NCBI GenBank assembly: GCA_031771865.1
Contig: JASISA010000022.1
Coordinates: forward strand, 1,736,001-1,800,000
Reading direction: 5' to 3'
Length of the DNA: 64,000 nucleotides
DNA from: Nothophaeocryptopus gaeumannii
Lineage: Eukaryota; Ascomycota; Dothideomycetes; Mycosphaerellales; Mycosphaerellaceae
Shown one piece after another: positions 30,832 through 40,833 of this stretch (position 1 is its first letter; each line of letters starts with the position of its first letter). The notes beneath the pieces were generated by a model that was not told the DNA's origin, searched no databases, and worked only from the letters and a program-made list of their open reading frames with translations. The position numbers and the translations under genes are program-made.

Positions 30832-32159
30832 AGTTGCCCATGTCCTAGTTGTAGTCAACGTCAAGTACTTACCGCGAGGTTTGGTCAACCTTTTAGAAAT
30901 ACGAGCAGTGCGACTAAGTGAACGGTCAGGACGACAACTTTACCAACGAGGCCCATCACATGCATATGAGTAGGAAAGCTCTGAGCTTCCTATTGGATCA
31001 GCGCTGCAGCTAGCAGCTCGGTCCTGCCTCCGAGTGTCTTTGGTTCAGTTCCGTGAGGGGCGGCGGCAGCGGCAGTGGCTCCAACCAACAGCTTGCCAGC
31101 GGCAATGTCCCGTGTGGGTCTCTCGTGTAAGTGAATAGTAGGCGGCTGCGGTGAAGATTCCTTGGAACGAGTTGTCACCGACGCGGCTGCGACACTGCCT
31201 GGGCAGTGGAGTGAAGTAGTTGTAAACATGTTCTCGCGACGTGACGTTTCCCATGAAACCTCAGGCATCTCGCCAAGCCTTTTTCGAACACATTGCCTGG
31301 CGTCAAGCCTGGCTGGCAAGGTCGACAATTCCCTCGTCCTTCCTCTGAGACATGCGGTCTCGGGAGTGTAAGACTGTTGCCATAGTGAGAGCTTCGAGAG
31401 CTGGTCGGAACTTGGCTGCGGAAAATGTTAGGAGGAAGGGTAAGTGCGTCTGGCACTATGAAATGTTTATTGGCGCCGTGTGGTCGAAACCCGGCTCGCA
31501 TGGTTCAAGAACGGAAGTAGCAACGCAGTTGACGAAAGGAGACGTTCACTATTTGACTCAACTTCGCTCGTAGGTGATCAGACACAGTTGGGGCTTCCTA
31601 GAGTTGTTCTTGAGGTATGAGCATCAGTAGAGTATGGAAGCAGAGTCGTGAATGTTCTCCCTATCCTGAGCTGTCAAGCAGTGAAGCAAGCAAGCCAGTC
31701 GGCAGCCATGGCCGTATCAAGGTCCCACGACTGTTGCAGCGAGTGATCGATATTCGGCATATATGTATTCGGAACAGTAGCAAATATTGGATGAGATCGC
31801 ACTGCCTAGTACGCCGGTAGTACTGCAAGACGCGTGAAGAAAGTGAAGATTTGGATTTGATGCCTCGCGTGCCAGCTTCTGCTCAAATTACTTCCGCTTG
31901 AGGGAGTTGGGCAAAGAGGTCTTCTCTAAACCGGCTTGACAAGCCTCTTGTAGTACTTCAGGAGTATTCGTGGACGCGATGAGGATGATGAGAAGGAGGG
32001 GCCGGGAGCATGAAGAAATTCAAGGGCAATCGCGAAATTTGCCAAGACATAGTCGGCGGTCGGATCTCGGTCCGCTCCGTCTTTGAACCTAAATAATGCA
32101 GATGCAGACGTCGATCTCAAAAAGTTCGTCTGATTTTCGTGAGCTTCATCGTCGTCGCC
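30832..32159. other. Intergenic
   Basis: About 1.3 kb with no recognisable gene; short frames on both strands look random. Confidence 0.35.
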
Positions 32160-33660
32160 ATGGCTATCGGCAAAGGGCGCAACCGCGCTGCTGAGTTTGA
32201 AGAGCTCGCACAAGCTGGAGCTAACGGCAAGTATATGAAGCTCTTGCGTCGGTTTCCCTCTAATAGTCCTATCAGAATTCGACCCAGAGGAAGATGTTCC
32301 TCAGGACGAGAGCGACGATGCTTCCGATCCGGAAAATGATGCCGAGTTTGACGGTCGAGAGCACTATGTGGATGTTGGAAAGAGCAAGCTTCGGAAGCCG
32401 AAGGAGGTTGCGTTAGGGCCGCAGTATCGAGGATCCAAGATAAAGCGAGCAGACCTGGACGAAGACGAGGACGAGGACGACCCATTCAGCAAAGGCTTTG
32501 ATGAGGAGGATAGCGAAGATAGTGGTGTGGGGCGTGAAGATCACGAAAGCAGCGAAGACGACGAGGACAGCGAAATGGATGAGGACGATCTGCAAGAGGA
32601 TACGGACGACACAAACATTAGTGACGAGGACGTGGACGTGGCGCAGCTACCTTCGAAGGATGATACTGCTGTGAGAAAGGAGCTGGAGGCGATAAAAAAT
32701 GACAATGCGAAGCTCTCGGCCACAGCGTCTATATCGCAGGCCAGCAGAGTCGATGCAGAGAAGGGACGTGCTGTCAAGAAGCAGCGGACAGCTTCTGACG
32801 CGCTATTGAATACGAGGATGAAGCTCCAGAAGTCGTTGATCTCTACGAACACACTTCTTGGACTTCCATCAGAGCAAATTGAAGCTGAGAAACAAAATGC
32901 CCAACAAGCTCTCGAAGCTGCAGAGACCGCTGCCTTCAACTTGTGGAGCTCACTCAACAATTTCCGCGAAGACCTCATCGCGGCACGCACTGGAGAGAAG
33001 AGGAAGCGAGCGAGCTTCTCGGTGAGTACATCCACCGAAAAGCTTTGGAAGCACGTCCAGTCTCAGGAAGCAGAAAGTCGACCAGCTCGAGATGCGGTCT
33101 TGAGCAGATGGTCGCAGAAAACCCAGGGGCCAGCTGTGCATGCACAAGCGAAACGTCTCAACCAGACAAAGCAGGATACGATCGTCGATATGCTTCAGGG
33201 CCAGCTCTCTGATACAGACCGGCTGGTAAAGCGCGCACATGCACCTAGGTCCTGTGCACCGTTGCAGGTTTCTCAACGTATCAACGAGGATGAGAAGATC
33301 TACGATGATGCGGACTTCTATGGATTACTACTGAAGGAGCTTCTTGAACAGAAGTCTGCTGACTCCGTTGCGACTTCAAACATCGATATTGGATTTCAAA
33401 TGCGAAGAGAGAACAAGACAAAGCGAAATGTCGACACCAAAGCCAGCAAAGGGAGAAAGCTGAGATACACTGTGCATGAAAAGCTGCAAAACTTCATGGC
33501 ACCTGAAGATCGCTTGACTTGGGGAGAGAGGCAGTCAGACGAGCTGTTCCGCAGCTTGTTTGGGCAGCAAATGGGACTGGCCGAGAAGGAAGAGGAAGAT
33601 CGCGAGGTGGAAGACGGCGTCGATGCCGAAGAAGCCGGGCTGATGTTGTTCAGAAGATAG
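32160..33660 (+). CDS. BFR2: Bfr2/AATF-type ribosome biogenesis protein
   Basis: Nucleolar protein of the SSU processome needed for early 18S rRNA cleavages. Exon 1 (32160-32226) codes MAIGKGRNRAAEFEELAQAG; exon 2 (32276-33660) resumes EFDPEEDVPQDES, the conserved opening of the family. The intron is 32227-32275 and begins with GC (GCAAGT), not GT: no GT-AG pair keeps the frame, whereas the GC-AG pair does. The 483-residue product has a long acidic region (about 30-130), a leucine-zipper-like AATF segment (about 150-310, with NTLLGLPSEQ and ALSRWSQKTQ-type residues), and the C-terminal TRAUB domain (about 355-460, with IYDDADFYGLLLKELLEQK and LTWGERQSDELFRSLFGQ). All are in the expected order. 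Confidence 0.88.
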
Positions 33661-33777
33661 GAACTGGAAGGAAGGATCTGGATCTCTATGGATTCCTCAG
33701 ACAGTGCGTCTCAGCGAACATTCCTCTGTCAATCCGTTCGCACCTCCCTGTCGTGCAGACTGAATTTCGCAACTCGA

Positions 33778-35245
33778 ATGAGTACAACAACAAAGATGGA
33801 CAAAGCTTACGAACCCACAGAAGCAGAGGTAGAAGCTAGTCTTCTCGAAGAGCTCAAACTTCGTTGGCGCTTATCTTTCGTCGCGGGAGTACTCTGATGG
33901 AGATGCGGCTGTGCAAAGGTGTGTATCTAAATCTGAAGACTTGGACAATCACGAGCATTATTAACACCGCTAGGGCTTCTTTCGCTTCCCACCTGTATCA
34001 CCAATGTTCTCCTTACAAGCTGTCTGGCGACATCATTGGAAAAATCGAGGCAGTCACTGGGATCCCGGCCCCTGATTCTTTGCTTCCGCCCGTCGAACAA
34101 CAGTCTGTCGAGACGAATTCGAAGTTGTGATCACCATCCGCGCTCCATGCGGTCACCGCTATTGCCACGGATGCCTTCAGAACCGTTACAGAGCTGCGAT
34201 ACGTGACACTTCGTTATATCCTCCGAGCTGCTGCGACCAGCGGCCATTCAGTTTCGAAGACTGTCGCGGTGCCCTAGGTTCAGGTCTAGCTCGGGACTTC
34301 GAGCACAAGCACGAGGAGCTGGATGATCGGAAGCCGCTGTACTGCCATGTAAAGACCTGGTCCATATACATTCCTCGCCGCAATTGGGACGAAAGAGACG
34401 AACGTTGCTCTAGCTGTGGGGCGTTGACGTGCATCTCATGTAAAACGGCATCTCACGAAGGCGACTGCATTCCAATTCCGGACGACAGCGAAGTCTCAGC
34501 TCTTGCTCAACAGAATGATTGGAAAACATGCCGTGGCGGTAATTTGATCCAGAAAGACGATGGCTGCAATCACATGATGTGAGAAATCAGCTTAGAACGA
34601 CTTATCATTATACACTGACCGTACGATAGGTGCCGTCAGTGCAAATACGAATTGTGCTACACCTGCGGCAAGATTTGGCAAACTTGTAATTGTCCTAGCC
34701 AAAGCGCTGAGGAGATGAAGAGGATTGCTCAACGATTCCAGCAGGGAGTTGGACTTCGTTCGTTCGGGCCTCCTCGACCTCGCGCTCCGAGACACGCTCC
34801 ACGCTGGGACCCAAGGGGAGCTGGCTCTGCACCCTTTTTCCTCCGTGCACCGACCCACCCAGCTGAGACACCAGATGGCTCCCAGATTCAGGAGGAAGCA
34901 GCACAGACAGGTGAGGCCCGCCAGCTCCATTCGCAGCCTTCAACAGATCGTTCGAGTAGACGGGATGAGCCACCAGTGGTATTTCACCATGTACCAGGTC
35001 GATCTTTACACGGATCTCGTCCTCCGAACCAAGGATCTGCTCCAGTCCGAACCTTTCTCCGCTCTCCTCAGCATCAACTTGAGCACCAAGTAGCGGAACA
35101 TAAAGAACAAACCTTGCGATGTTACTCTCCTCTCCGCGCAGCTCGCAACGAGACGATGAACAACATCGAGCTAGATGGAAAGCTTCAAGGGAACGTGAGG
35201 AGTCCATGCAAGCTGCAGCACAGACGCTCCCTGATCCTTCAGTAA
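33778..35245 (+). pseudogene. RBR E3 ubiquitin ligase copy 1, frameshifted
   Basis: RING-between-RING ligases pass ubiquitin through a RING2 cysteine. The N-terminal helix MSTTTKMDKAYEPTEAEVEA runs into a frameshift at the GGG of 33885-33887; one G fewer leads into EYSDGDAAVQR and, after a GTGTGT...CTAG intron, into SFASHLYHQCSPYKLSG. A second break near 34110 removes the first RING1 cysteine pair; the frame that follows reads APCGHRYCHGCLQNRY, YPPSCCDQRPFSFEDC, an IBR (YCHVKTWSIYIP, CSSCGALTCISCK) and RING2 (GCNHM). Intron 34579-34629 precedes CRQCKYELCYTCGKIWQTCNCP. A disordered Pro/Arg/Ser tail ends at TAA 35243-35245; the same frame then stays open to 35671, so the stop may be new. Confidence 0.7.
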
Positions 35246-35989
35246 GCAAGGGGACCTGCGTTGTTCAGCCCCGAAGCGGCTCGTGCGCTGCTGAACGACA
35301 GAGATTTCCTCCAGCCAAGCACTCTTCGAAGACCCAACACTCCGAGGCTCTCCGCCAATGCTCGTCCACCTTCACCTCAGAGTCGACGAGCGCCTTCTTC
35401 GTCCGATCGAAATTCCAGCATTGGGGCAGCGAGAGAGGCCATCGCTCTCATAGCTCGAGCCAATCTCACACCGGGCTCTCCACTTCCGCCCTGCATGCTC
35501 AGGCCTGCTCAAAGATCTGTGAGGCGAGCAGGAGACCGAAATCTTGATTCATCACTGTTTGGTGGACGGCAATGGTTGAATGGAGGAGGAAGTGGAAGGA
35601 ATGAGAATGAGGCGGAATCTGAGAGAGTGAATTCGTCCCTCGAGGAGAGTGGTAGAGCGAATGAGGGGTAGTGATAGGAAGACGACAAGCGGGGAATTAG
35701 GTGAGACTAACCTATGAGATGGGAATAAGACTCTGAGCATAGCTCAAAAATTCGGGCAATCCCGTTGAGGCTTGTGCAGGGATTAGCACGTGGAGGCGGC
35801 GGCAAGGTGCGTTTTCGAGCCTGCATGTGAAGCACAAAGCCCCACTATTCCGTTTGTGTCTTCAATTGCGTTCAAGTCACTCCTACAGAGCTGGAAAACT
35901 CTTCCCATTCGCCGCAAGTCTTCTTGTCACCGCAAGTCCGCCAGTGCCCACCCACCTCCTTGATCCATTGCTGCCAAGTGCTAGACAGC
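35246..35989. other. Region between RBR copies 1 and 2
   Basis: The first 425 bases keep the reading frame of RBR copy 1 open past its TAA (Ser/Pro/Arg-rich, ending ESGRANEG). The rest, with the promoter of copy 2, shows nothing recognisable. Confidence 0.35.
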
Positions 35990-37144
35990 ATGTCGACCGA
36001 TATATCGTGGCTCGATAGCCTCAGCGACTTTGACGCACAACTGCTTATCAACACGCAACTGCTAGACCTCGAGGAGAACGGGGTAACCGGAACGAACTCT
36101 TGGGCTGGGTAAACCACTCTTGCCTTCTTTTACGGCTAAGCACTGACAAAATATCTGCAGAAACAACCTCAAGTCACAACTAGAAGAGTACAGAACGCGC
36201 CGAGGACTAGTCGAAGATGTGCCTCAAGTGCTCCAAGCCCTTCATTCATCAACACCACCGGCACCGTCGGAGCCATGCATCTCCTGCAGCGACGCTCTTC
36301 CGCCAAAGCAGCTGTTCGCGGGGCCATGCGGCCACAAGTACTGCCGGGCATGCCTCCGCACCATTTTCCGGAGCTCAATGAAAGACGAGACTATGTATCC
36401 GCCAAGCTGCTGCCGCCAGACCATAGACTTCGACACCGCCCGTAGCCACCTAGATCACGGACTTGTGAGAGCCTTCGGCGGGAAGAAAGAAGAGCTTGAT
36501 GATCCTAATAAGTCATACTGCCACGTCAACACTTGCTCGGCGTACGTCCCTCGTGCGCGTCGACTTGGGAGTCTCGGTAGATGTGGAACCTGCAACGCGA
36601 CCACCTGCTTGACTTGCAAGAACAAGCTCCATCTCGGCGAGTGTCCGCAAGACGAAGGCGTCCGGAGCGTCCTCGCTCTCGCAAATGAGAACCAATGGAG
36701 ACAGTGCCCAAACTGCAGCCGAGTGATCGAGCTTGCCTACGGCTGCAATCACATCACGTAAGTCCCCAGGGGTCTAAACAATTTGACTGAAACCAAATTG
36801 GCTAACTGCCCACCAGCTGCGTCTGCCGCCACGAGTTCTGCTATCGCTGCCGCGCTACCTGGCGCGAATGCGGCTGTCCGCTCTACGATGACGCTGCACT
36901 GTACCGAAGAGCTGTTGAGGTCGCCCAGCGCGAGAACCCAGGCGGCGACGTACCAGCAGATGTCATCGCGGCGCTGGAGCAAGAAATTGGCAACAATCAC
37001 GAATGCGCAAATCATCGCTGGAAAAGGGTCCCGGGACACCATCAGTGTGAAGGTTGCTCGCAGAGGATGCGCGAATTCATCTTCCGCTGCCGGCACTGCC
37101 ATGCGCAGAAGTGTCTTCGCTGCCGGTATAACCGCTGGGACTAG
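35990..37144 (+). CDS. RBR E3 ubiquitin ligase copy 2, intact
   Basis: Exons 35990-36108, 36161-36757 and 36817-37144, all GT-AG and in phase, give 347 residues. RING1 starts at Cys79 (CISCSDAL, GPCGHKYCRACL, YPPSCC). The IBR follows (about 140-195: YCHVNTCSAYVP, CGTCNATTCLTCKNKLHLGEC). RING2 is CPNCSRVIELAYGCNHIT-CVCRHEFCYRC (about 212-245); the catalytic cysteine is the one in GCNH by analogy with HHARI. The last 60 residues hold another Cys/His block (ECANHRW, CEGC, FRCRHCHAQKCLRCRYNR), seen in the neighbouring copies too. No transmembrane segment. The family is expanded in many filamentous fungi; substrate unknown. It is the only complete copy of the local array. Confidence 0.85.
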
Positions 37145-37601
37145 AGCGTTAGGGAGGTTCAAAAGGATCTGTACGGCGGAAGGCGGGATTGAGAGACTAC
37201 AAGCTGTTCAGAGTGAATGATCGCGGAAAAGTGAGACAGTCTTGAAGAGGCGCTTCCATGCCAAGAGGACATACCAAAGTGCTTTGAGCGAGATCCGGGC
37301 CGAAAGGAGAAGCCATCGGCATAAAACACACCTCTATCCAAGCCTACCATGTTCCAAGCTGCTGTCATGGCGGCTCGCAATACTCCAAAGTGTGATGTCT
37401 GTCGATACGTTGGAAATGGACTTAGTCGCCTCGCCTTGCAGCATGTGAAAGAGACATCTCCTGCGGTCCCACATGGAATGCATCCAGCGACGAGCTCCCG
37501 CTTTCCATGTCACATGCGCGCTCAGCATCACACGCAAATGCTTCCTCGAGGGTCTTCGAACCCCGCTGGTGAGCTCGAGATGCACACCCACGCTCCTCGC
37601 A
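37145..37601. other. Intergenic between RBR copy 2 and the pogo element
   Basis: About 460 bases with no gene recognised. It ends at the TA duplicated by the transposon. Confidence 0.35.
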
Positions 37602-37603
37602 TA

Positions 37604-37653
37604 ACGTAATCGGTGGGGAAGCTGTGCACGGATTTCCAACCCACCACCTTTCA
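37604..37653. repeat. Left terminal inverted repeat of the pogo element
   Basis: About 50 bases, inverted match to 39367-39433 apart from a 17-base duplication and one or two substitutions. Confidence 0.85.
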
Positions 37654-39345
37654 ATTCGACCCACGCGGCCGCACTACAATGCAGTCTGAATCTGAGTCGC
37701 TAAATACATTCTCAAGCACTTCAACTTCCTGCTCCTCAATTTCTGCAGCTGCAGGTTGTGTGCGGCGCCGCTTGCGTGAAGTTTTGTCCGCTGTCGCCCT
37801 CTCTGCCTCGCGGGCTATCTCCAGCACTTCTTGGGTACTGAACACAAACTTGCCCTTCAATGCGACTCGCTTGCCCGTATTTCGTTTCTTCCGGGTCTGA
37901 AGCAGCTCCCTCTGCTTTGTTAGCTCCATACGAAGTGTGGCATTCTTACTGCATAACGCTTCTGAAGCCTGAGTCAGTCGAGAGATGTAGCGCTTAACTG
38001 GCGTTGGGAGGTCGGTAGCGCTCTGAACAGTAGCAAGACATAACGCATTTGCCTCACGTAGCTCTGTGCCATCCGGAGGATCACTCTGAAGCAGCGAGAG
38101 GTCGAGACCGAGTGGTGTTGCCGTATTATGCGGCTCTGAAGCCTGAGAAGCCCGCGGTGTAGGTAGCTTCTCGAGCACTACGATTGGTGACAAGGGCCAT
38201 AGACCAGTCGCTTTGAAGCCAGAGCGGATATTTGACGAATGTAGCGCGGACTGCCTTGCGCGGATGTATATACGCGTCCACTCGCTGCGTGCAATACGGC
38301 CTGCGTCGAGTCGTGAAGCTGCGTCGGTCTCAGCAGCAAGCGCGCGCTTCAGTGGCGAGAACACGCTCACATCGAGCGGCTGAAGCACGTGCGACGTATG
38401 CGGCGGCAGGATTAGAAGGTCAATCGCATGCTCCATGCAGTACGAAATCACATTCGCAGTAATATGGCTGCCGTGGCCGTCCATAACCAAAAGTCGTCGC
38501 TGTACCCGGCCGGTTGGCTTTGTGGACGGCTCGAAAATAGTAGTTAGCCACTCATATGCATGGCTGTCAGACGTCCAACCGCTGTTGCTTGTTGAGAACC
38601 TCCAGTCCAGTAGCGTATCTACTGGTATCCAGGCTGTGTTAGTGTGCTTTGCCTTGAAAATGACTAGCGGTGGAATTGCAACGCCAGCAGCACTAATGCA
38701 CTCAATCGCTGTTATCCACTCCTGTCGGCCATTAATGACCTTCCAGCTTGATTGCTCTCGGATATTGACTAATGCCCTTGATGACTGACTTGTGCCGACA
38801 GCAAATCCAGACTCGTCCATGTTATAAATGCAGTCCGGGGGGTAGTAATGCTGGATTTGAAGCTCAGCGACAGTATCAAACCACGTCTTTACTGTAGCGG
38901 CATTTACTGCAGCATGTCGTACGCTCTCAATCTGCCGTGTCCAGACGCCTTGGATCTCAGGGTATCGCGCGCGGAAGCGCTGGGTCTATTGGTCACTAAT
39001 TGGTCGTAAGGTAGAGGGTGGTGACTACGTGAGCTGAAGGCGGGACCGGCGGACTTCCTCAGCCATTTCTGTAAGCAACCTTGGAGATATTGGAAATCCA
39101 GTCCGGCAAAGTCGTGATATCCATCGCACTAGTGTCTGCTCTTCGGCATTTGAAAGTATCTGAGCAGGTTCGTGGGCGTGCGATCGTGAAGTAGTGCCAG
39201 CAAGGCGAGCTCGGAGGGTAGAGGCTGGCATAGAGAAGGCAAGAGCAGCGGCGCGAACGGAGTCGTATTCCTTTCCTTTATATGCTGCGATTGCCGCCTG
39301 GACATTGGCTTCAATCTGAGCCGCTTGCTTTGACAAACGGGCCAT
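37651..39345 (-). pseudogene. pogo/Fot1 (DDE_1) transposase with two TAG codons
   Basis: About 564 codons in one frame. The N-terminus (MARLSKQAAQIEANVQAAI and SVRAAALAFSMPASTLRAR) is a psq-like helix-turn-helix, followed by a CENP-B-type HTH (SNAEEQTLVRWI...RTGFPISPRLL). The catalytic DDD is visible as IYNMDESGF, LLVMDGHGSH and HVLQPLDVSVFSPLK. The C-terminus has KRVALKGKFVFSTQEVL and a KRRRTQPAAAE region. In-frame TAG codons at 39027-39025 and 38985-38983 interrupt the link between the DNA-binding and catalytic parts; the flanking text (SDQ, stop, TQRFRARYPEIQG) strongly suggests a former TGG at the second. Both fit a C-to-T change in a CpA context on one strand. Confidence 0.85.
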
Positions 39346-39366
39346 ATTTGAGTGTGTAGTGATGGA

Positions 39367-39433
39367 TGAAAGGTAGTGGGTTGGAAATCCGTGCACAGCT
39401 TCCCCACCTGCGCAGCTTCCCCACCGATTACGT
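39367..39433. repeat. Right terminal inverted repeat with internal duplication
   Basis: 67 bases: the 50-base repeat plus a second copy of a 17-base internal block. Confidence 0.85.
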
Positions 39434-40378
39434 TATGCCAACGGCCAGTCCTCACTTGCAATCGCACAACAAAGCTCACGTGGCTTAAGTTCGAATCACA
39501 AACGGACTTTCCGACAACCGCTTCTCTTCATCATCATCAACATCGGCATCAGAGCAAGAACGCCAGCAACCTCTCAACATCATGACGGCGCGCAACAGGC
39601 AGGGGGTCTCGCCTTCCAGAGGGGTTGACAGCGCTACGGTGCGACTCATGATTGAGATGATGACCGACAACATCGCGAGTAAGCTCGAGAATGATTGTGC
39701 CATTCGAGCAGCATACTGACCCAAAATGCGTAGCTCTTGCCGTCAATCCAGCATCTACGACATCTCAACAGGACCGTGATGCTGATCTGGCTCGTCACAT
39801 GTTTGGCGTCGAGCTGAAGCAGTACAAGCAGAAGCGTGGTATCAAAGATAACGCTGCCGCCACCGTCAACGCAACTTCAGCCGCCATCGATGCTGAGCAG
39901 AAGAAACAGAAGGAACCAGGACTTCCTAAATTCAAGCTCCAGGAGTGCACTGGCTGTTTCGAGAGGGTTCCCGAGGATGATCTCTATGAAGCTTCTTGCA
40001 AGCACTTCTATGGAGACGGAAGTGAAGGAGTGGGCGCTAAAGAGCTTCCACTCTAAACAGCAATCTTGATCAATAACTCCAGTTGTATGCATAGCGTCGG
40101 CTGTAATGTTATGCTAGTCTAGTGTCGCACATTCGCTGAATCTTGGGATCGGTCACGAACGCACCGCATCTACAGTCAATGCTTTCGGCTCTTAAGCCTT
40201 CCATCCCTATGCTTCTACCCGAGAATTGCTCCATCATAAGCCGATCATCTTCTAGCTATCCTCTAGTCTTCCCCTCCTATGCCTTTCGTCGCGGAACATC
40301 ATCCTTAACCCTAGTCGAGTGAAACCTTTACTCACATTAGTATCAACGCTCGTTACCCTAGCTATAACCCCTATCGTA

Positions 40379-40561
40379 TTAACTTACTTGGCAGAAATGA
40401 CACTTTGCTTTTACGCAATCCGATACTTGTTGCGCAGAGGAACTCGGATCCTGTAAACAGCCCTCCGCGCATTCTATGCCCGCTATACTGTGTGAATCTA
40501 GGCAGTCGGCGAGGACGTAGGGTAGAATAGTGAGGAGGAAGGTTGGGAGGAGGAACTTCAT
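40379..40561 (-). CDS. Small secreted cysteine-rich protein (effector-like), 60 aa
   Basis: Open frame of 60 residues beginning MKFLLPTFLLTILPYVLA, a textbook signal peptide with likely cleavage after that ALA-like end. The mature 42 residues contain six cysteines (DC, EC, GC, DC, KC, FC), enough for three disulphides. No known fold is recognised. The last codons read CQ and then GTAAGT, a perfect splice donor, so the true C-terminus may differ by a few residues through a second exon (a branch-like TACTAAT lies about 45 bases on). The size, signal peptide and even cysteine count match the general look of fungal effectors, but no activity can be claimed. Confidence 0.5.
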   Translation of the reverse strand: MKFLLPTFLLTILPYVLADCLDSHSIAGIECAEGCLQDPSSSAQQVSDCVKAKCHFCQVS

Positions 40562-40597
40562 TTTCCGTTGGTTTCGGTGTGGTTTGAGTAGATAGTA

Positions 40598-40669
40598 TAG
40601 TGCGTATGTAAGCAGGTAGTGTAGTGCGTATGTGAATAGATGATATAGTGCGTATGCAAGCCGATGCGT
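40598..40669. repeat. 24-base tandem repeat, three copies
   Basis: The core TAGTGCGTATG begins at 40598, 40622 and 40646, an exact 24-base period. It lies 37-108 bases upstream of the secreted-protein ATG, so in its leader or promoter. Confidence 0.85.
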
Positions 40670-40710
40670 TGTATCTTACTTATAGATTCTTAATCCTCGA
40701 AGAAACCGCA

Positions 40711-40833
40711 GCCGGGACGATGCGACAGATAACTGAAACTAGACAAGTTTCGCCGGGACGACGCGGCAGATAACTAAAACTGAACAGGTTTCACCGGGAC
40801 AAATGGGGCTGATAACTGAAACTGGCCAAGTTT
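40711..40833. repeat. 41-base tandem repeat, three copies
   Basis: Units start at 40711, 40752 and 40793 (CCGGGAC...GATAACTGAAACT...AGTTTC). Each unit carries an inverted pair GAAACT/AGTTTC separated by a few bases. It lies upstream of the secreted-protein gene. Confidence 0.85.

Larger units (their letters stand above)
37604..39433 (-). mobile_element. pogo/Fot1-type DNA transposon, 1830 bases
   Basis: Begins ACGTAATCGGTGGGG and ends with its reverse complement, flanked on both sides by TA (37602-37603 and 39434-39435), the target duplication of this superfamily. The left inverted repeat is about 50 bases (37604-37653) and the right is 67 (39367-39433), because 17 bases of it (GGTGGGGAAGCTGYGCA) are duplicated at the right end. 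Inside is one transposase frame with two TAG codons. The right edge is 149 bases before the start codon of RBR copy 3. Confidence 0.9.

Noticed and set aside
30990..31328. 112-codon minus-strand frame
   Set aside because: Ala/Thr/Arg mixture without structure; likely chance.
34725..35093. 122-codon frame overlapping RBR copy 1
   Set aside because: Different phase from the Cys-rich RBR frame; a shadow.
40300..40380. CCCTAA-like words near the insert
   Set aside because: Only isolated CCCTAG/CCCTAT words, no tandem telomeric repeat.
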